Part shown: positions 22,530-34,224 of the stretch, in pieces
Layout of the letters: every line of letters begins with the position of its first letter
Position numbering within the stretch: position 1 is the first letter of the stretch
Assembly (NCBI GenBank): GCA_009667805.1
Contig: RXON01001540.1
Coordinates: 62,001 to 126,000 of the forward strand
Length of the DNA stretch: 64,000 nucleotides
Direction: 5' to 3'
From: Leptobrachium leishanense
Taxonomy: Eukaryota > Chordata > Amphibia > Anura > Megophryidae
Made by a program: the position numbers and the translations under genes
Notes under the pieces: generated by a model
Seen by the model: only the letters and a program-made list of their open reading frames with translations
Database searches by the model: none
What the model was told of the DNA's origin: nothing

Positions 22530-25500
22530 ATGTCTGAAAGGACAGGCAGACGCTCCCAGACACAGATAAGAGGGCAAGCAGCCCCTGTGTCGGGAGGCTG
22601 TGCCTCTGGTCATGGTGGACGTGGTGCATCCTCTGCAGGGGCACGCTTGTCCTTTCTAACTGGTGCTGGCCGTCTTAAGCAGCAGCAACATACAGAGGAC
22701 TTGGTGGATTGGCTAACCAGGCCATCCTCATCCTCCGAGTCCTCTGCCAGCCAGGCTTCTAGTGCTTTACAGTCCACCTCAGCTGCCAAAGCATCTAATG
22801 CAGCCTCCATGTCCACAGCTACTCCTGCCGTAGCCTCGCTATCACACACGGAGGAGTCTGCTGAATTGTTCGACTACAATGAGAGTGACATGCTGCTTGA
22901 GGATGCGCAGCAAGTACAGTGCTCTGATTCAATCTCTGAGGTTGAGCAAGGGAGTATAATCAACCTAGAGGAAGGGGGTGCCAGTGATGACATACAAATG
23001 ACTGGCACACATGTTGCCCCAGCAGCTGCAGCATACTGCCAAGTTGGCTCCAGTGACGAGGAGATAGGGGGTGTAGATGACAATAATGATGAGGTCACTG
23101 ACTCCACCTGGGTGCCAGATCAAACAGAGGAATCAAGTGAGGAAGAGGGGGAGGAGGAGGCACAGGAAACACGAGGCACAACATCCTCTGTGACCAACCG
23201 TAGCACTAGCCAGTCCAAGGCATCACATGTCAGAGCTGCTCCGGTGCAGAGTGCTGTTGTCTCAAAGAACACATGCAGGAACTCTGTTGTCTGGGAGTTC
23301 TTTAAGAAACGTGCAGTAGAGTGCAGCGTTGCTATTTGTAATCTATGTCAGATGAGGCTTAAGCGTGGGAAAGATACCGGACACTTGGGTACCACGTGCT
23401 TGAGGCGACATATGAACAAGTGCCACACATCCCCTTGGCGCAAAACATTGCGTAGGTCCTCCTCCTCCTCATCTGTCTCTACCCCCACTGTATGTCCTGC
23501 CATGTCATTGCCTACAACCTCCACCGACAGGGATGATGCTACAGTAATGGATGTACCAGGTCCTTCCTCAAAATGTGACATCATCCCAGTAGCTGAAGAT
23601 TTACGCAGTCAGATTACGTTGCCGCAGCTGCTGCAGCGAAAGAAAAAATATAGTCCCAACCATCCCCAAGCACAGCGTCTAAATGCCATCTTAGCAAAAT
23701 TACTCGCAATGCAGCTGCTGCCTTTCCAGCTGGTGGACTCTGCTCCCTTCCGTGAATTTGCTGAATGTGCTGTACCACAGTGGCAGGTTCCAAAATGCCA
23801 TTACTTTTCACGCAAGGCCATTCCAGCACTATACCAGCACGTGGAAGACAATGTTATCCAGTCATTGGGAAAGGCAGTCAGCAGCAAGGTGCATGAGACT
23901 TTAGGCACATGGTCCAGCAAGCATGGACAAGGTCGTTACATTTCCTTCACGGCACACTGGGTAACTCTGATTGCTGCTGGGAGGGATCCAAGACAGGGCT
24001 CCTCCCTCCTCGCAATGGCTCAAGCAAAAAGATGCCATACTGTGCTTGAGGTGGTTTGTTTAGGGGACAGGAGCCACACCGGGTCAGAAATTTTGTCAGC
24101 TCTGCAGGGGCAGGTGCAGAGATGGTTGACACCACGCCAGCTTGAGCTTGGAATGATCATCTGCGATAATGGCAGCAACCTTCTCTCTGCCCTACGCAAG
24201 GGTATATTGACGCATGTACCATGCCTAGCACACATCCTAAATCTGGTGGTACAGCATTTCCTAACCAAGTACCCAGGGCTGCCAGAGCTTCTCATCCAGC
24301 CCAGAAAAGTCTGCAGCCACTTCAGACGGTCATTCCCAGCAAGCGTTTGCCTGGCAGAAATTCAAAGAGAATTCCACCTTCCCACAAACCGTCTGATCTG
24401 TGACATGCCCACCAGGTGGAACTCGACATTAGCAATGCTGCAGCATCTGCACAAGCAGGAGAGGGCCATCAACGAGTACCTGTGTGAGTATGGCACAAGG
24501 ACAGATTCAGGTCAACTTGTTTTTTTTTCCCCCCACAGTGGCTGATGATCAAGGATGCATGCACTGTACTGTCACCATTTGAGGAGGCAACGAGGATGGT
24601 GAGCAGGGACAGTGCATGCATCAGTGACACAATTCCTTTAGTGTTCCTGCTGGAGCACACTCTGCGGGGAATTATAGGTGTGGCTCTAGAGGCAGAGCAG
24701 CGGGAGGAAGAGGAGGCCTTCCCTAGCTCTCAAGGCCCCAGTCTTTCCACAGACAGCATTCCAGTGGGTCCTACTCAGATCAGACAGGAGGAGGATGAGG
24801 AGGAATATTTAAGTAGTGGGGGCATTGAAGGTGGGGATTCCTCAAGGGAGGGTTTTGTGTGCCCAGAAACAGAAGGGCTAGTGCGTGGCTGGGACGAGGA
24901 AGTGCACGATACGGTCATCCTCATTGACCAGGAAGACTCGGAAGCTAATGCCACCTCCAACCTACGCTGCATGGGCTCCCTAATGATGCAAAGCCTGCTA
25001 AAGGACCCCAGGATTCTTGCTATCAGGGAGAGGGTTCATTACTGGTTGGCAACCCTTCTTGATCCACGATACAAGGGTAGAGTTGCAGAGCTCATCCTGC
25101 CTGCACAGAGGGAGCACAGGATGAAAAAACTTGAGGACGCTCTAAAGCGACACTTGTGTAACACCTTTCCAGGCACTGGTAGATTACCAAGTGCAGACAC
25201 AAGTGCTTCTGAGGCTGAGGGTGATCAGAGGAATAGTGGTGAATGCCAGGGCCACTTGACTGATGCTTTTTTAAATTTTTTTTAGTCCTCGACGCCCAGG
25301 GACGTCAAATGTAGGTACCCATTGCCAACGTCTTCACCATATGGTGCAGGACTACCTAGGGGCAAGGGCAGACCTGGATACCTTTCCAGCAGATGATCCA
25401 CTAGCTTACTGGGTTTTGAGATTGGATCACTGGCCAGAATTTAGACAATATGCTATGCAGCTATTAGGTTTACCTTCATCTAGCGTGCTTTCCGAAAGGA

Positions 25501-25640
25501 CGTTCAGTGCCGCTGGAGGTTTTGTCACACGCAAAAGAGTGCGTCTGTCCACCGACTCTGTAGACGGGCTGACATTTATAAAAATGAATCAGTCCTGGAT
25601 CAGCAGCTATCAACCCCCTGATGCTGACGTAACGGAATAG
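22530..25640 (+). pseudogene. BED-type zinc-finger hAT transposase (ZBED-like), broken in two places
   Basis: Block 1 (22530-24545, 671 aa) has an S/E-rich N terminus, a BED finger at about residues 250-300 (CNLC ... RRHMNKCH), then the hAT core with DNGSNLLSAL, VPCLAHILNLVV and MPTRWNSTL. Block 2 (24545-25285) has the post-core region with an acidic insert and WLATLLDPRYKGR. Block 3 (25341-25640) is the dimerisation domain, SSSVLSERTFSAAGG. Blocks 1 and 2 are out of frame at a T9C6 tract (24520-24535). Blocks 2 and 3 are separated at a T-rich tract near 25268-25284. All family motifs are present, so this is a nearly full-length but frameshifted gene. Confidence 0.8.
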
Positions 25641-25647
25641 ATCAGGG

Positions 25648-26688
25648 ATGTCCTCTTCTGCATTCACAAAACCTCCAGCACTGAACTCTTCCACAATACC
25701 ACAAAAGGGTTACAGTGTGAAGGCACTTGCTGCCATGAAAGGCCCAATATTTGGCTGCACTGACACCTGTGCCAGATTTATATCATTTAAATTTTTTGAA
25801 CCACAGGGTCCAACCCTGCACTCTTCCACAATACCACAGAGGGGTTACTGTATGATGATACTTGCTGGCCTGGCATTAAAGGCACAATATCTGGGTGCAC
25901 TGACGCCCATTACCAGATCGAAAACCTTTCAATATAGGACCACATGGTCCACCCCTGCATTCTTCCACAATACCATAGAGGGGTTACTGTATGATAGTAC
26001 TTTCAGGCCTGGCACCAAAAGCACAATATTTGGGTGCACTGCCACTGACGCCTGTATCAGATTCATATCCTCAGAGGGGTTACGGTGTGACGGCACTGTT
26101 GGACGCCAAAGGACCAATTTTAAAGCACCTATTGTTACTTTCATCCAAAGCCTGCATATATTTCACAATAATTTAGCCAAAAAAATCAGTAAACTTTTTC
26201 TGCGTGTCCGACAATGTCTCCTCTTTTCATACAGTCTGCCGCCCCAAGCAGTTGTTTATGGATAGATTAAAGGAAAAGCATTTATCGTCATATGAAACGT
26301 CATTTTTTTTGTTTTTAAGTGTTTATATACATCCTAAAAATCCGCCACTTCACGGGCAGGTTATGGGGACCTCCTAGGCACGATATTTGAAGGAATTTTT
26401 CATTTTTATTTTTAACCCTTATTTCATGGAAAACTCACTGTCCCTTTTAAAAACGTTTTTTTTTTTACTTTTTGTCCTTGTTTCCTGTCCCCCAGGGCAC
26501 TACCCGGACCCTCATACACCTCTTATGGCAAATATGTAGCATATTTGCCCTCTTGGAGGGCACTCTAAAAACCGAATTTTCAGCCCCATTGACTTGCATT
26601 GGGTTCGAGTTCTTGTTCGGACCCGAACAAATGGGAATTTCGTGTTCGGGCTCGAACCGAACTTCGGGGGGTGTTCGGCTCATCCCTA
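25648..26688 (+). other. 3' untranslated part of BED-finger hAT copy 1
   Basis: Non-coding. Contains several diverged direct repeats of about 100-130 bp, each with CTTCCACAATACCACA and a GGGTTAC block. The same region is recognisable at 37838-38440 and, inverted, at 44160-44790 and 48350-48560. Confidence 0.6.
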
Positions 26689-26696
26689 ATGTGCAC

Positions 26697-27040
26697 TGCT
26701 GAAAATTTTGCTTTGTTTCAAGTTTTTTCCCCAGGTGTTTTTTTATCGTTTCGGGTCGTTTCGGATCGTTTTCCTTTCGATTCAGTGATTCAATATTGAT
26801 TAGAAATTTCGGAACGATTTGAATGGCAGTGTGCAGATTCATATGCTGCATTAATTATACCGCAGAGAGGTGCTGCCCGGCAGTGTGTGGATTCATATGC
26901 TGCATTAATTATACCGCAGAGAGGTGCTGCCCGGCAGTGTGTGGATTCATATGCTGCATCAATTATATTGCTCCCGAAATACGAAAATGGTGAATTTCAT
27001 CTGAATTTAGTTTTGGAACGAAACTAATTGCACATCTCTA
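26697..27040. mobile_element. Right end of the minisatellite-bearing hAT-like element
   Basis: Holds two and a half units of the 54-bp repeat in inverted orientation (26826-26970) and ends in GAACGAAACTAATTGCACAT plus CTCTA, a hAT-like terminus. The inner part has TTTCGG/GATTCAG words mirrored at 18565-18650. Confidence 0.5.
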
Positions 27041-27339
27041 TTTTCCGCCTTGTGCACTGACCTGCCACACAAGGCTACAGTGGGGTATAGGAAAATGAAC
27101 CAACAAAAGAAAGAAGTAATGAGTATATAGGTTGTGACATTTTGCAATTTCTTGAAATTAGTCACAGTGTGATTCTACAATGCAAGTTATTATTAAAGGA
27201 ACACACTATTTTGCCCTTAACTCCTTCCCTGTGGAGTCATCCCCCCCCTGTGTGATGAGCTCATTTTGACTGTTTTTGCTCATCATGTTTAAACGCGATT
27301 TAAAGTCACATTTTATTGTACAACTCCGACAAATTATAT

Positions 27340-28202
27340 CAGGGTAATTCAAAGAGATTCGAAAAGTCACCGCACGTTCGGTGACTTTTCATTCTCTTCA
27401 ATTCGGTTCCTTTTGCTGATCCCATTTCGGTGACCCTGCGATGTATTCAGCAAGCACCACAGGGTCCCCGAATTGCAGGGAAAAGCTACCGCAAACCCGC
27501 CGAAAACTAACCGTAAATCCCGCCGAATGCACGCCGAAAACCCGCATAAACATCTGCATTAACCCGTCGAAGATGCCGGAAAAACTCGAGCAGGAGCCGA
27601 TCACACGCAGCGAAGCCTCCGGAAAAAGCTGACACCGCAGAAGAGGCAGTGAATAAATTAGGAAAACAGTTTGCATGAATGATTGAAAAGTAAAACGGTG
27701 TTTGCAAAGAAACTACTGAACGAAAATGTCTGAAATTTACATATGATGTCCAGGGAATGATAATAAAGAGGTCTGTTACAGAAAAAAGTAAAAAAAAAAA
27801 CAGGAAAATGCTTAAAATATCCTAAAATCTCTATAAATCAAGAGACTCTTTACTGCAGAATTTTATAATTAACGGTTTATTAGATATTGGATTAAAACCG
27901 GAATATTTTTAACATTGAAGTCTATAGGATTCTCCTGAATAAACTTGCCGAATGAAACCACCGAATGACAGGGCAATTCGGGAAACTTTCACTGCTGGTT
28001 TGTGTTCTCTGAATAGCCGAAGCAGTGCTTTTCATGGGTTTTCACAGCCCTCGAACAGGCACCGAATGGCAGGGCAATTCGCCAGGATTTGGCGAATTGC
28101 CTGCTGTCTGAATAGCCGAATGGCCAAGAAAGGTAACCGAACGCTGATTTTCAGTGTTTGGTTACATTTCTCAAGCAATTCGGATCTCTTTGAATTACCC
28201 CG
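27340..28202. mobile_element. Mariner-like MITE, long form, third copy
   Basis: The ends CAGGGTAATTCAAAGAGATT and complement have TATA-type flanks. It is orientated opposite to 5203-6098 and shares its AT-rich core (27800-27935) and the CGGTTCCTTTTGCTGAT end block. Non-coding. Confidence 0.7.
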
Positions 28203-28289
28203 TATATCCTTTCTTATGGCAGACTTGGCAGATTTATAAAATATTATGTATGTGTCATGTCCTGCCAGATTGCTATAATAAAAAATGTA

Positions 28290-28660
28290 AATAAATGTGA
28301 ATTTCCATTAAAATAAAAAAAAATTCGTCCAACCCTTTACGGTTATAAATTCTATGGGGTACGCTTGTTAAAAAAAATTTGAAATAGAAACCCGTTACTG
28401 TATTTTTCAGAGAAAATATACGTGAAAGTGAGTGCTGCAGAATGCTGCAGATAGTCTGAAAAAAACAAAACATTTTTCATTAGTGCTGCATTATTGTTCA
28501 CATTATAATTGAAAAGTGAACAATAATGCTGCATTAATAAATTTAAAAAAATACATTTGTTATTTTACTAAATTATTGAATTATTACTTTTAAAAAACTT
28601 TTATTTTACCTGAAACCTGGTCAACTTTGGTATCATTGGAAAGGCCATGTCCTGGGTGGC
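28290..28660 (-). mobile_element. Fragment of the serial-hairpin piggyBac-like family
   Basis: GGTACGCTTGTTAAAAAAAA, GTGAACAATAATGCTGCATT and TTGGTATCATTGGAAAGGCC match the AT-rich half of the copies at 1-813 and 42587-43738. The hairpin half is missing. Confidence 0.5.
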
Positions 28661-28889
28661 AGAAATTGCATACCTCAAAGGGACTTGCACTCTTTACATA
28701 TGCAAGCTCCACACTGTAGCGCCTGCACAGAGTGATGGATCAGAGCGACACGTGCATGTACAGAGCCGATATCCATATGCTGTGTCTGTGAGAACCCTCG
28801 CTATCATGAGCAGTCTCAGAGAGGGTGTTATCGCCATGCGCTCTGTGTGCTGATGTCACTAGTGACCAATCTGGTGATCGGCAGTCGGG

Positions 28890-29588
28890 AAATTAAATTA
28901 GTCTGAGTAAGTGATACCGCCAGGATAAGCGACTTTAACGCACGCCCCCATATTACCTTCCTGACGCTAAACTTCACTTTCCGCATCAGTGATTGTACAA
29001 GCTTGCTGTACATTGCGCATCCTATACTTAACATGGGGAGCACAATCAGCAATTAACGTTAGGATAAGTGAGGTATTACAAAGTGCTAGCCCTAATTACC
29101 TCACCGATGCGCAAGCCAAAATATTAGCTAACTCCTAAAAGCTGGTGCTAAACGATTCCACCTTTGAAAAATTATTTAACACCCACTAACCCCCCCAATA
29201 AATCTGATACTCACCTCTCATCCTGTGGGGAGAACGGTGACCCGATCCGCTTCTTCTTCTGGCCGCAGGCAGAGTGAGACTGGGAGCAAATAGTTCTCAG
29301 TCTCCTGCCACGATCGCTCTGCAGCGCAGCACGATCCCACAAGATCGCACAGTGCTTGCAGCCCAGAAGCACAACAATTCATTGAGTCCTTTGGATTCGA
29401 GGAGGCGGTACTCGTGGTGGTGCAGAAGCCCTACCGTGAGTATCTCAGCAGCTGCATTCCAGGGCAAGGTGCCGAGGTAGCGCCTGCCCCGGAATATTGC
29501 GCTAAAATGGGAATGCCACGGGGGAAACCTGCAGGCGCAGATTTTCCCAGTTAGTTCCTTCATTTAGCGTGAAGAAAATAATAGGGCC
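28890..29588 (-). mobile_element. Dispersed non-autonomous element, relative of 60364-60945
   Basis: Shares, in inverted orientation, GGTGAGTAT followed by an ATT-G-rich block, GCTAAAATGGGAATGC and CTAACGTTA-type words with 60364-60945. The class is not identified. The first IgV exon follows 121 bp later. Confidence 0.4.
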
Positions 29589-29709
29589 CAAAATATTTTG
29601 AATATGAACAGTATGTGCCTTAACCTTAAAAGGAAGCTTTTTCCTTTGCATAAGTTAATTGGTGCATACACCCATGTTTACTATGTCACCTGTCTGTGTT
29701 TCCTTGCAG

Positions 29710-30105
29710 TTATCCTCAGAACGTCTTCAGAATATACCTGTGTCCGGCAGCCGGAAACCCTGAGAGTGACGGAGGGAGAGTCTGTCACCATACCTTGTGC
29801 TTATAGTAACCCTGTCTATTCCTCTGTCTCTCCGGAGTATAGATTAGACTGGAGAGATTCCAAAAAGGAACATTGTTGGAGGGGCATAACCCAATATAAT
29901 GCCTATAAAGATTTCACAGGGACCAAATATCAGGGCAGAACCTCCAGGAAGAATAATTCAGACTCGGACAAGACCTTATCCCTCACAATCCATGGAATAA
30001 CAAAGACAGATGGTCCACGGATCTGCTGCTACTTAAAGGAGTTCAATGATAATGTTCTAACATATTCCTGGGGATCTTCATACGGGACCACTCTGCTATT
30101 TCCAG
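29710..30105 (+). CDS. IgV-domain exon 1 of a PILR/CD300-like receptor
   Basis: Bounded by TTCCTTGCAG|TT at 29709/29710 and CCAG|GTAAT at 30105/30106, phase 1 on both sides, as in IgV exons. The 132-residue domain has the B-strand cysteine in VTIPCAY, the C-strand tryptophan in LDWRD, a KTDGPRICC stretch at the F strand and a GTTLLFPG end. A second cysteine directly after the F-strand one, together with KEHCWRG after the tryptophan, suggests the extra C-C' disulphide known in CD300/pIgR-type domains. The sequence also resembles PILR V domains (VRQPETLRV start). The expected role is a cell-surface ligand-binding domain. The upstream frame to 29598 is intron read-through. Confidence 0.7.
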
Positions 30106-30588
30106 GTAATAGTTACTTTTTTTTTAAATAAAGCTAATAATTTCTGCAGAAACATAAGTTTACATATTTCCTGCTCACTTTCTGAATCTGAGAGCACGAT
30201 ATAAGTACAAAAGAGCAGAAAGCCGTGATATATAGGTATAACTATATAGCAGCATGTAAGAAAAAAAGAGTGAAATAAGTCGTACGCACGCAGCTCTGCA
30301 ATGTAACCTCTTATGTCACGTGTGAGAGGAGATTCAGCGCTCATTAATCATTTCTTGGGACTGAGTGCTTTTTACTAATGGGTCAGTTTATACACCGTGA
30401 CCGCTTTATCTTCTGAAAGTGGTCAGGTTTTGTGGCGTTCCCACCCTCCCTTTCCCTCTGAGATATTGTGAAGGCTTAGACAAGGCACAAATCTGAGGCT
30501 CTTCTTGTAATGTCAAACAATACACAATCCAAGCCAATACATTTCCTTAATAAATGTTCATCAATGCTCCTCACAGCCTCCTCACATA
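30106..30588. other. Intron between IgV exons 1 and 2, left part
   Basis: Starts with the donor GTAATAG. No other feature recognised. Confidence 0.5.
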
Positions 30589-30590
30589 TA

Positions 30591-31291
30591 CACTATATTG
30601 CCAAAAGTATTCGCTCACCCATCCATATGCGAGTCAAGGCAGGTGATAAGGAATAATTATCCCAGTTCTCCTGTTGTCTGGAATCTCAGCCATTAGCTCT
30701 CATTTACTTCCTTGTACCCGGCCGGGCCTTTTCCTTTGTTCAGAGTTGTAGAAAGCATATTCCCAATGTATACATTGATTATGAGAAATGAATTGAGCTC
30801 AAAACGCTGATGTCACATCTCTTTACTACAATTCAATATCTGCTGGTTTCACAGTTTTCAGAGTTAAATACAGAAATACACGTCAGACTTAAGACCACCC
30901 CTCAAATACAGAATTGGATAAGCTTTCGGCGCATTTTCCAAATGGTCTCAGACAAAGAACTTACATAACAATACATCCTGGTACACCTAATCAATGATCA
31001 GTTCCTTACATCAAAGAGAGCTTTTAGGCCGGTAAATTTAAAGTCTTTGTCTCAGAAGGCCACAAGGATGTTGACTTAATGCCTCCTTCCTCAATAAATG
31101 CTGGAAGCCATAATTGATGATCCTTCAAGGATTGAGGCAGGTGTTCAACATCTGTTTCCTACTCTGACCCAAAAAGACTTCAAGATACAAAGAGTTTATC
31201 TGAGGATCAATTTGATATCAGAATATGCATACATAGAAAGATTAAAATATTCCTCAACAGCAGGTGAGCGAATACTTTTGTCAATATAGTG
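30591..31291. mobile_element. Tc1-like non-autonomous element
   Basis: The ends CACTATATTGCCAAAAGTAT and complement are flanked by TA on both sides (30589-30590, 31292-31293). The next bases, TCGCTCACC and GGTGAGCGA, extend the inverted repeat. This terminus is widespread in Tc1-like elements of fishes and amphibians. No transposase remains in the 700 bp. Confidence 0.8.
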
Positions 31292-31293
31292 TA

Positions 31294-32150
31294 TGTCAAT
31301 GTAGAAGTTAGTTTGTGTGGAATATCAGCATGAATGCCAGTTGCATATTGACATTAGACAAAAAATCCAACATGTGAAGCCCCTGAGTGAGTGAGGCCCT
31401 AGGCGACAGCCTATTCTGCCTAATTATAGAGCCGCCTCTGCTCCTCCCCCTCCCTCCAGCCCTGTTTGGTCGATATTGCTGTGTGAAGTGGAGGGTTTCC
31501 TCTGCAAGCACAGCTGTCACCCTGCAGACTGGACTTTGATTATCCCGTCTGCTGGGGGCCAATGAGGTCAGTGCATTTTGATAACTGACATCATTCTGTC
31601 TCTGAACACCTTCAGTAGGAGCATACTGGGAGTTGGCAGACGAGGACTGGCACAAAGCAGTACCAATTTTTTATTATACGCAGGCACAACGTAACCTCTG
31701 TATGAAAATTCCACGAGATACTCAGTTTGCAGCAATTGTAAAATTTAAATGCTAAAGGAGAAAAGGTGAATATTTAAACCTAAACTAAAACATAGATTAA
31801 CGAGCTGCTTGGCCAGTTGTTCCCTGTAGTATCTGCCCAATTATGTAAGGGGGAAAAGAGGAGGGGGTGTTTTACAGAGAAGTTTCTTTAATTCATATTG
31901 TCACAGGACATATAGGGGGGCTGCCCTGATGAAGTGCTTTCTCTTTAAGAGAGGACTTCAACATGCAGAGAAAGACCACAACAACAGGAATAGGGTAAAG
32001 CAAGAATGTATTAAACAGAAAAGAGAATCGAGCAATAATGAGATATTTAGGAAAGGGGGAACAAAGGTGTAATAAACAATAAACATAAACAAACTAAGCA
32101 GGGCAGGACACAAGTAGGGCATGTTAGGCTGGATATAGAGAAGGCTCGCA
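31294..32150. other. Intronic sequence, old repeat debris
   Basis: A GAGCCGCC block at about 31430 with GCCTAATTATAG resembles hAT-like ends such as 62690-62708. A segment from about 31903 (TGTCACAGGACATATAGGGG) may start an LTR, but no partner end was found. Confidence 0.3.
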
Positions 32151-32170
32151 AGCAGGGCATACAGGAGGCT

Positions 32171-32805
32171 TGGTATAACAGGGCACACATGAGGTTTGGT
32201 AACAGGGCACACAGGAGACATGGTAACAGGGCACACAGGAGACATGGTAACAGGGCACACAGGAGACTTGTTAACAGGGCTCACAGGAGGCTTGGTAACG
32301 GGGCACACAGAAGGCTCAGAAGCAGGGCACACAGGAGGCTCAGAAGCAGGGCACACAGGAGGCTCAGAAGCAGGGCACACAGGAGGCTCAGAAGCAGGGC
32401 ACACAGGAGGCTCAGAAGCAGGGCACACAGGAGGCTCAGAAGCAGGGCACACAGGAGGCTCAGAAGCAGGGCACACAGGAGGCTTGGTAACAGGGCACAC
32501 AGGAGGCTTGGTAACAGGGCACACAGGAGGCTTGGTAACAGGGCACACAGGAGGCTTGGTAACAGGGCACACAGGAAGCTTTTTAACAGGGCACACAGGA
32601 GGCTCAGAAGCAGGGCACACAGGAGGCTCAGAAGCAGGGCACACAGGAGGCTCAGAAGCAGGGCACACAGGAGGCTCAGAAGCAGGGCACACAGGAGGCT
32701 TGGTAACAGGGCACACAGGAGGCTTGGTAACAGGGCACACAGGAGGCTTGGTAACAGGGCACACAGGAAGCTTTTTAACAGGGCACACAGGAGGCTCTGT
32801 AACGT
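32171..32805. repeat. 24-bp minisatellite with two alternating subtypes
   Basis: About 26 units of GGGCACACAGGAGGC plus either TCAGAAGCA (type A) or TTGGTAACA (type B), with a third variant, GGGCACACAGGAAGC plus TTTTTAACA, closing each block. The order includes A7-B4-variant and then A4-B3-variant, a higher-order duplication. The minus strand is open as a 317-residue C/P-rich frame through the whole array, which is not accepted as a gene. Confidence 0.9.
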
Positions 32806-33107
32806 GAAAGGCAGATTGGAGATTGGCAGGCTGGTGACGAGGATAACAGGCTAGAGACTGAGGATATACTGGAACTGGAAACCGGTTATAAGGAAGAGGA
32901 GCTAAATCCAACTAGATAAGGGTCAGAGGGGATATGGACCAGGAAGCCAGACCAGATACAGGTAAGTGGCACACAGGAGAAGCGGACCACAGAGGAACAT
33001 CAAGCCTGTTAGAAAGGAGTGAACTAAGGTGCGTTGCGTATCTAAGTGAAACGGTGACACATATCCTCAGATGCAGAATAATTCAATGTTCTTCTCTTTG
33101 TCTGCAG

Positions 33108-33431
33108 ATGAGATCTGGGTGGATCAGATGGAAGCATTGCCCGCTGTCCCAGCAGAGAATCTCACCATTCCCTGTTATATTAATTACTCTAATAAATCTG
33201 ATATTACTATACAGCGAGTTACCTGGTACAACGGAGAAAAATGTGACAAACAAATTCACACGTGGTATTCTCCAGCCGTGATTGGACGATTCTCCCTTGC
33301 GTCCTTCCCTACAGACCCCTCCTTTCATATAGAAAACATCCAGGCAGAGGATGCGGGAAGATACTGCTGCAGAGTAATAATCAATGAAGGGATATTTCAG
33401 AGGGATTATGGAACAGAACTGGTGATTCCAG
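33108..33431 (+). CDS. IgV-domain exon 2 of the same receptor family
   Basis: Acceptor TTTGTCTGCAG|AT at 33107/33108 and donor TTCCAG|GTATG at 33431/33432, phase 1 on both sides. The 108-residue domain has LTIPCYI (B-strand cysteine), VTWYNGEKC (C-strand tryptophan with nearby cysteine), the D/E-strand RFSLASF, and QAEDAGRYCCRV (F strand), then GTELVIPG. The canonical AEDAGxYxC motif makes the Ig assignment firm. The CC pair plus EKC again implies a second disulphide. The 3-kb distance and matching phases allow exons 1 and 2 to be tandem domains of one receptor or the V exons of two adjacent genes. Confidence 0.75.
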
Positions 33432-33779
33432 GTATGACTGGTGAGGTTTATACTAACATATGTCTCCATTTATTTTCTAAACAGTCTCTAAGCATTTTTT
33501 TAAGTACCCACAAATAAATAAATAAGGATTAAATACAATAATTCAAGAAAATTCTGTAAATGTTTTAAAAATTGTCAAATCTCAACTGTGACGTGAATGC
33601 TGTTTAAATTAAAAAGTAATTATTAGTGATCTTGTCGTCAAGGCACACTCACCAAATGTTCCATATTCAGTACAATCTTATTCCATGTTATTGTCTACAT
33701 TCAAAGCACAGTGTGTGTCAGGGGCTGGAAACAAAATACCTGATGCTACATATGTCTGTGTAGGATAATTCCTGACATA
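33432..33779. other. Sequence downstream of IgV exon 2
   Basis: Intron or intergenic. No transmembrane-encoding exon or polyadenylation signal that I can support. Confidence 0.4.
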
Positions 33780-34040
33780 CAGTGAGGAGAAAAAATATTT
33801 GATTCTCTGCTGATTTTGTACGTTTGCCACTGACAAAGAAATGATCACTCTATGATTTTAATGGTTTATTTTAACAGTGAGAGACAGAAAAACACCAAAA
33901 ACACCCAGAAAAAAACATTTAAAAAACAGTTATAAATTGAGTTGCATTTTAATGAGAGATAAGAGATTGGAGAAGCACACATTAGTCTGATAGAGCTGCA
34001 ATGTTTGGAAAACAAAGACCACTCAAACCTTTCACACATC
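33780..34040 (+). mobile_element. 5' end of a Tc1-like element
   Basis: Preceded by TA. CAGTGAGGAGAAAAAATATT then GATTCTCTGCTGATTTTGTA and CACTGACAAAGAAATGATCA is the well-known Tc1 terminus found nearly unchanged in many fishes and amphibians. Only the 5' terminal region is left, ending where the Harbinger element begins. Confidence 0.7.
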
Positions 34041-34224
34041 TAAGGCTCGGGTCAGACGAATGCACAGATTACGTCCGTGTCGCCGCACATTCTAACATCC
34101 GTGGTAGCATACAATTATGATCAATAGAGATCCCACATGAAGTACGTCTGCACAGACGTGCGGACACACAACGAACACGGCAAATGGACGCAAGTTAGTC
34201 AAGAACGTAAATCTGCTAGAACGG

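Larger units (their letters stand above)
21664..26688 (+). mobile_element. BED-finger hAT transposon, copy 1
   Basis: The left end TAGGGGTGGGCCGAACACCC and the right end GGTGTTCGGCTCATCCCTA are inverted repeats of the family also seen at 44032-47654, 48254-53700 and 63409. Order: subterminal repeats of about 80 bp (22190-22440), the transposase in three blocks (22530-25640), and a long 3' region with repeated CTTCCACAATACCACA segments. It interrupts the 54-bp array. No matching 8-bp duplication was found, so the flanks may have rearranged. Confidence 0.75.

Noticed and set aside
24484..24538. Possible 55-nt intron (GTGAGT donor, CCCCACAG acceptor) in the BED-finger hAT transposase
   Set aside because: The donor leaves phase 1 while the acceptor needs phase 0, so splicing would not restore the reading frame; a 20-nt phase-0 alternative is too short.
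21656..26696. 8-bp target duplication for BED-finger hAT copy 1
   Set aside because: Flanks CTCTACAG and ATGTGCAC do not match; no duplication is claimed.
29598..29709. Upstream extension of IgV exon 1 from the ATG at 29598
   Set aside because: A polypyrimidine tract and CAG acceptor at 29700-29709 separate it; it is intron read-through.
31958..32911. 317-residue minus-strand C/P-rich protein
   Set aside because: Almost entirely the 24-bp array; flanks have no recognisable domain, so it is kept only as an observation.
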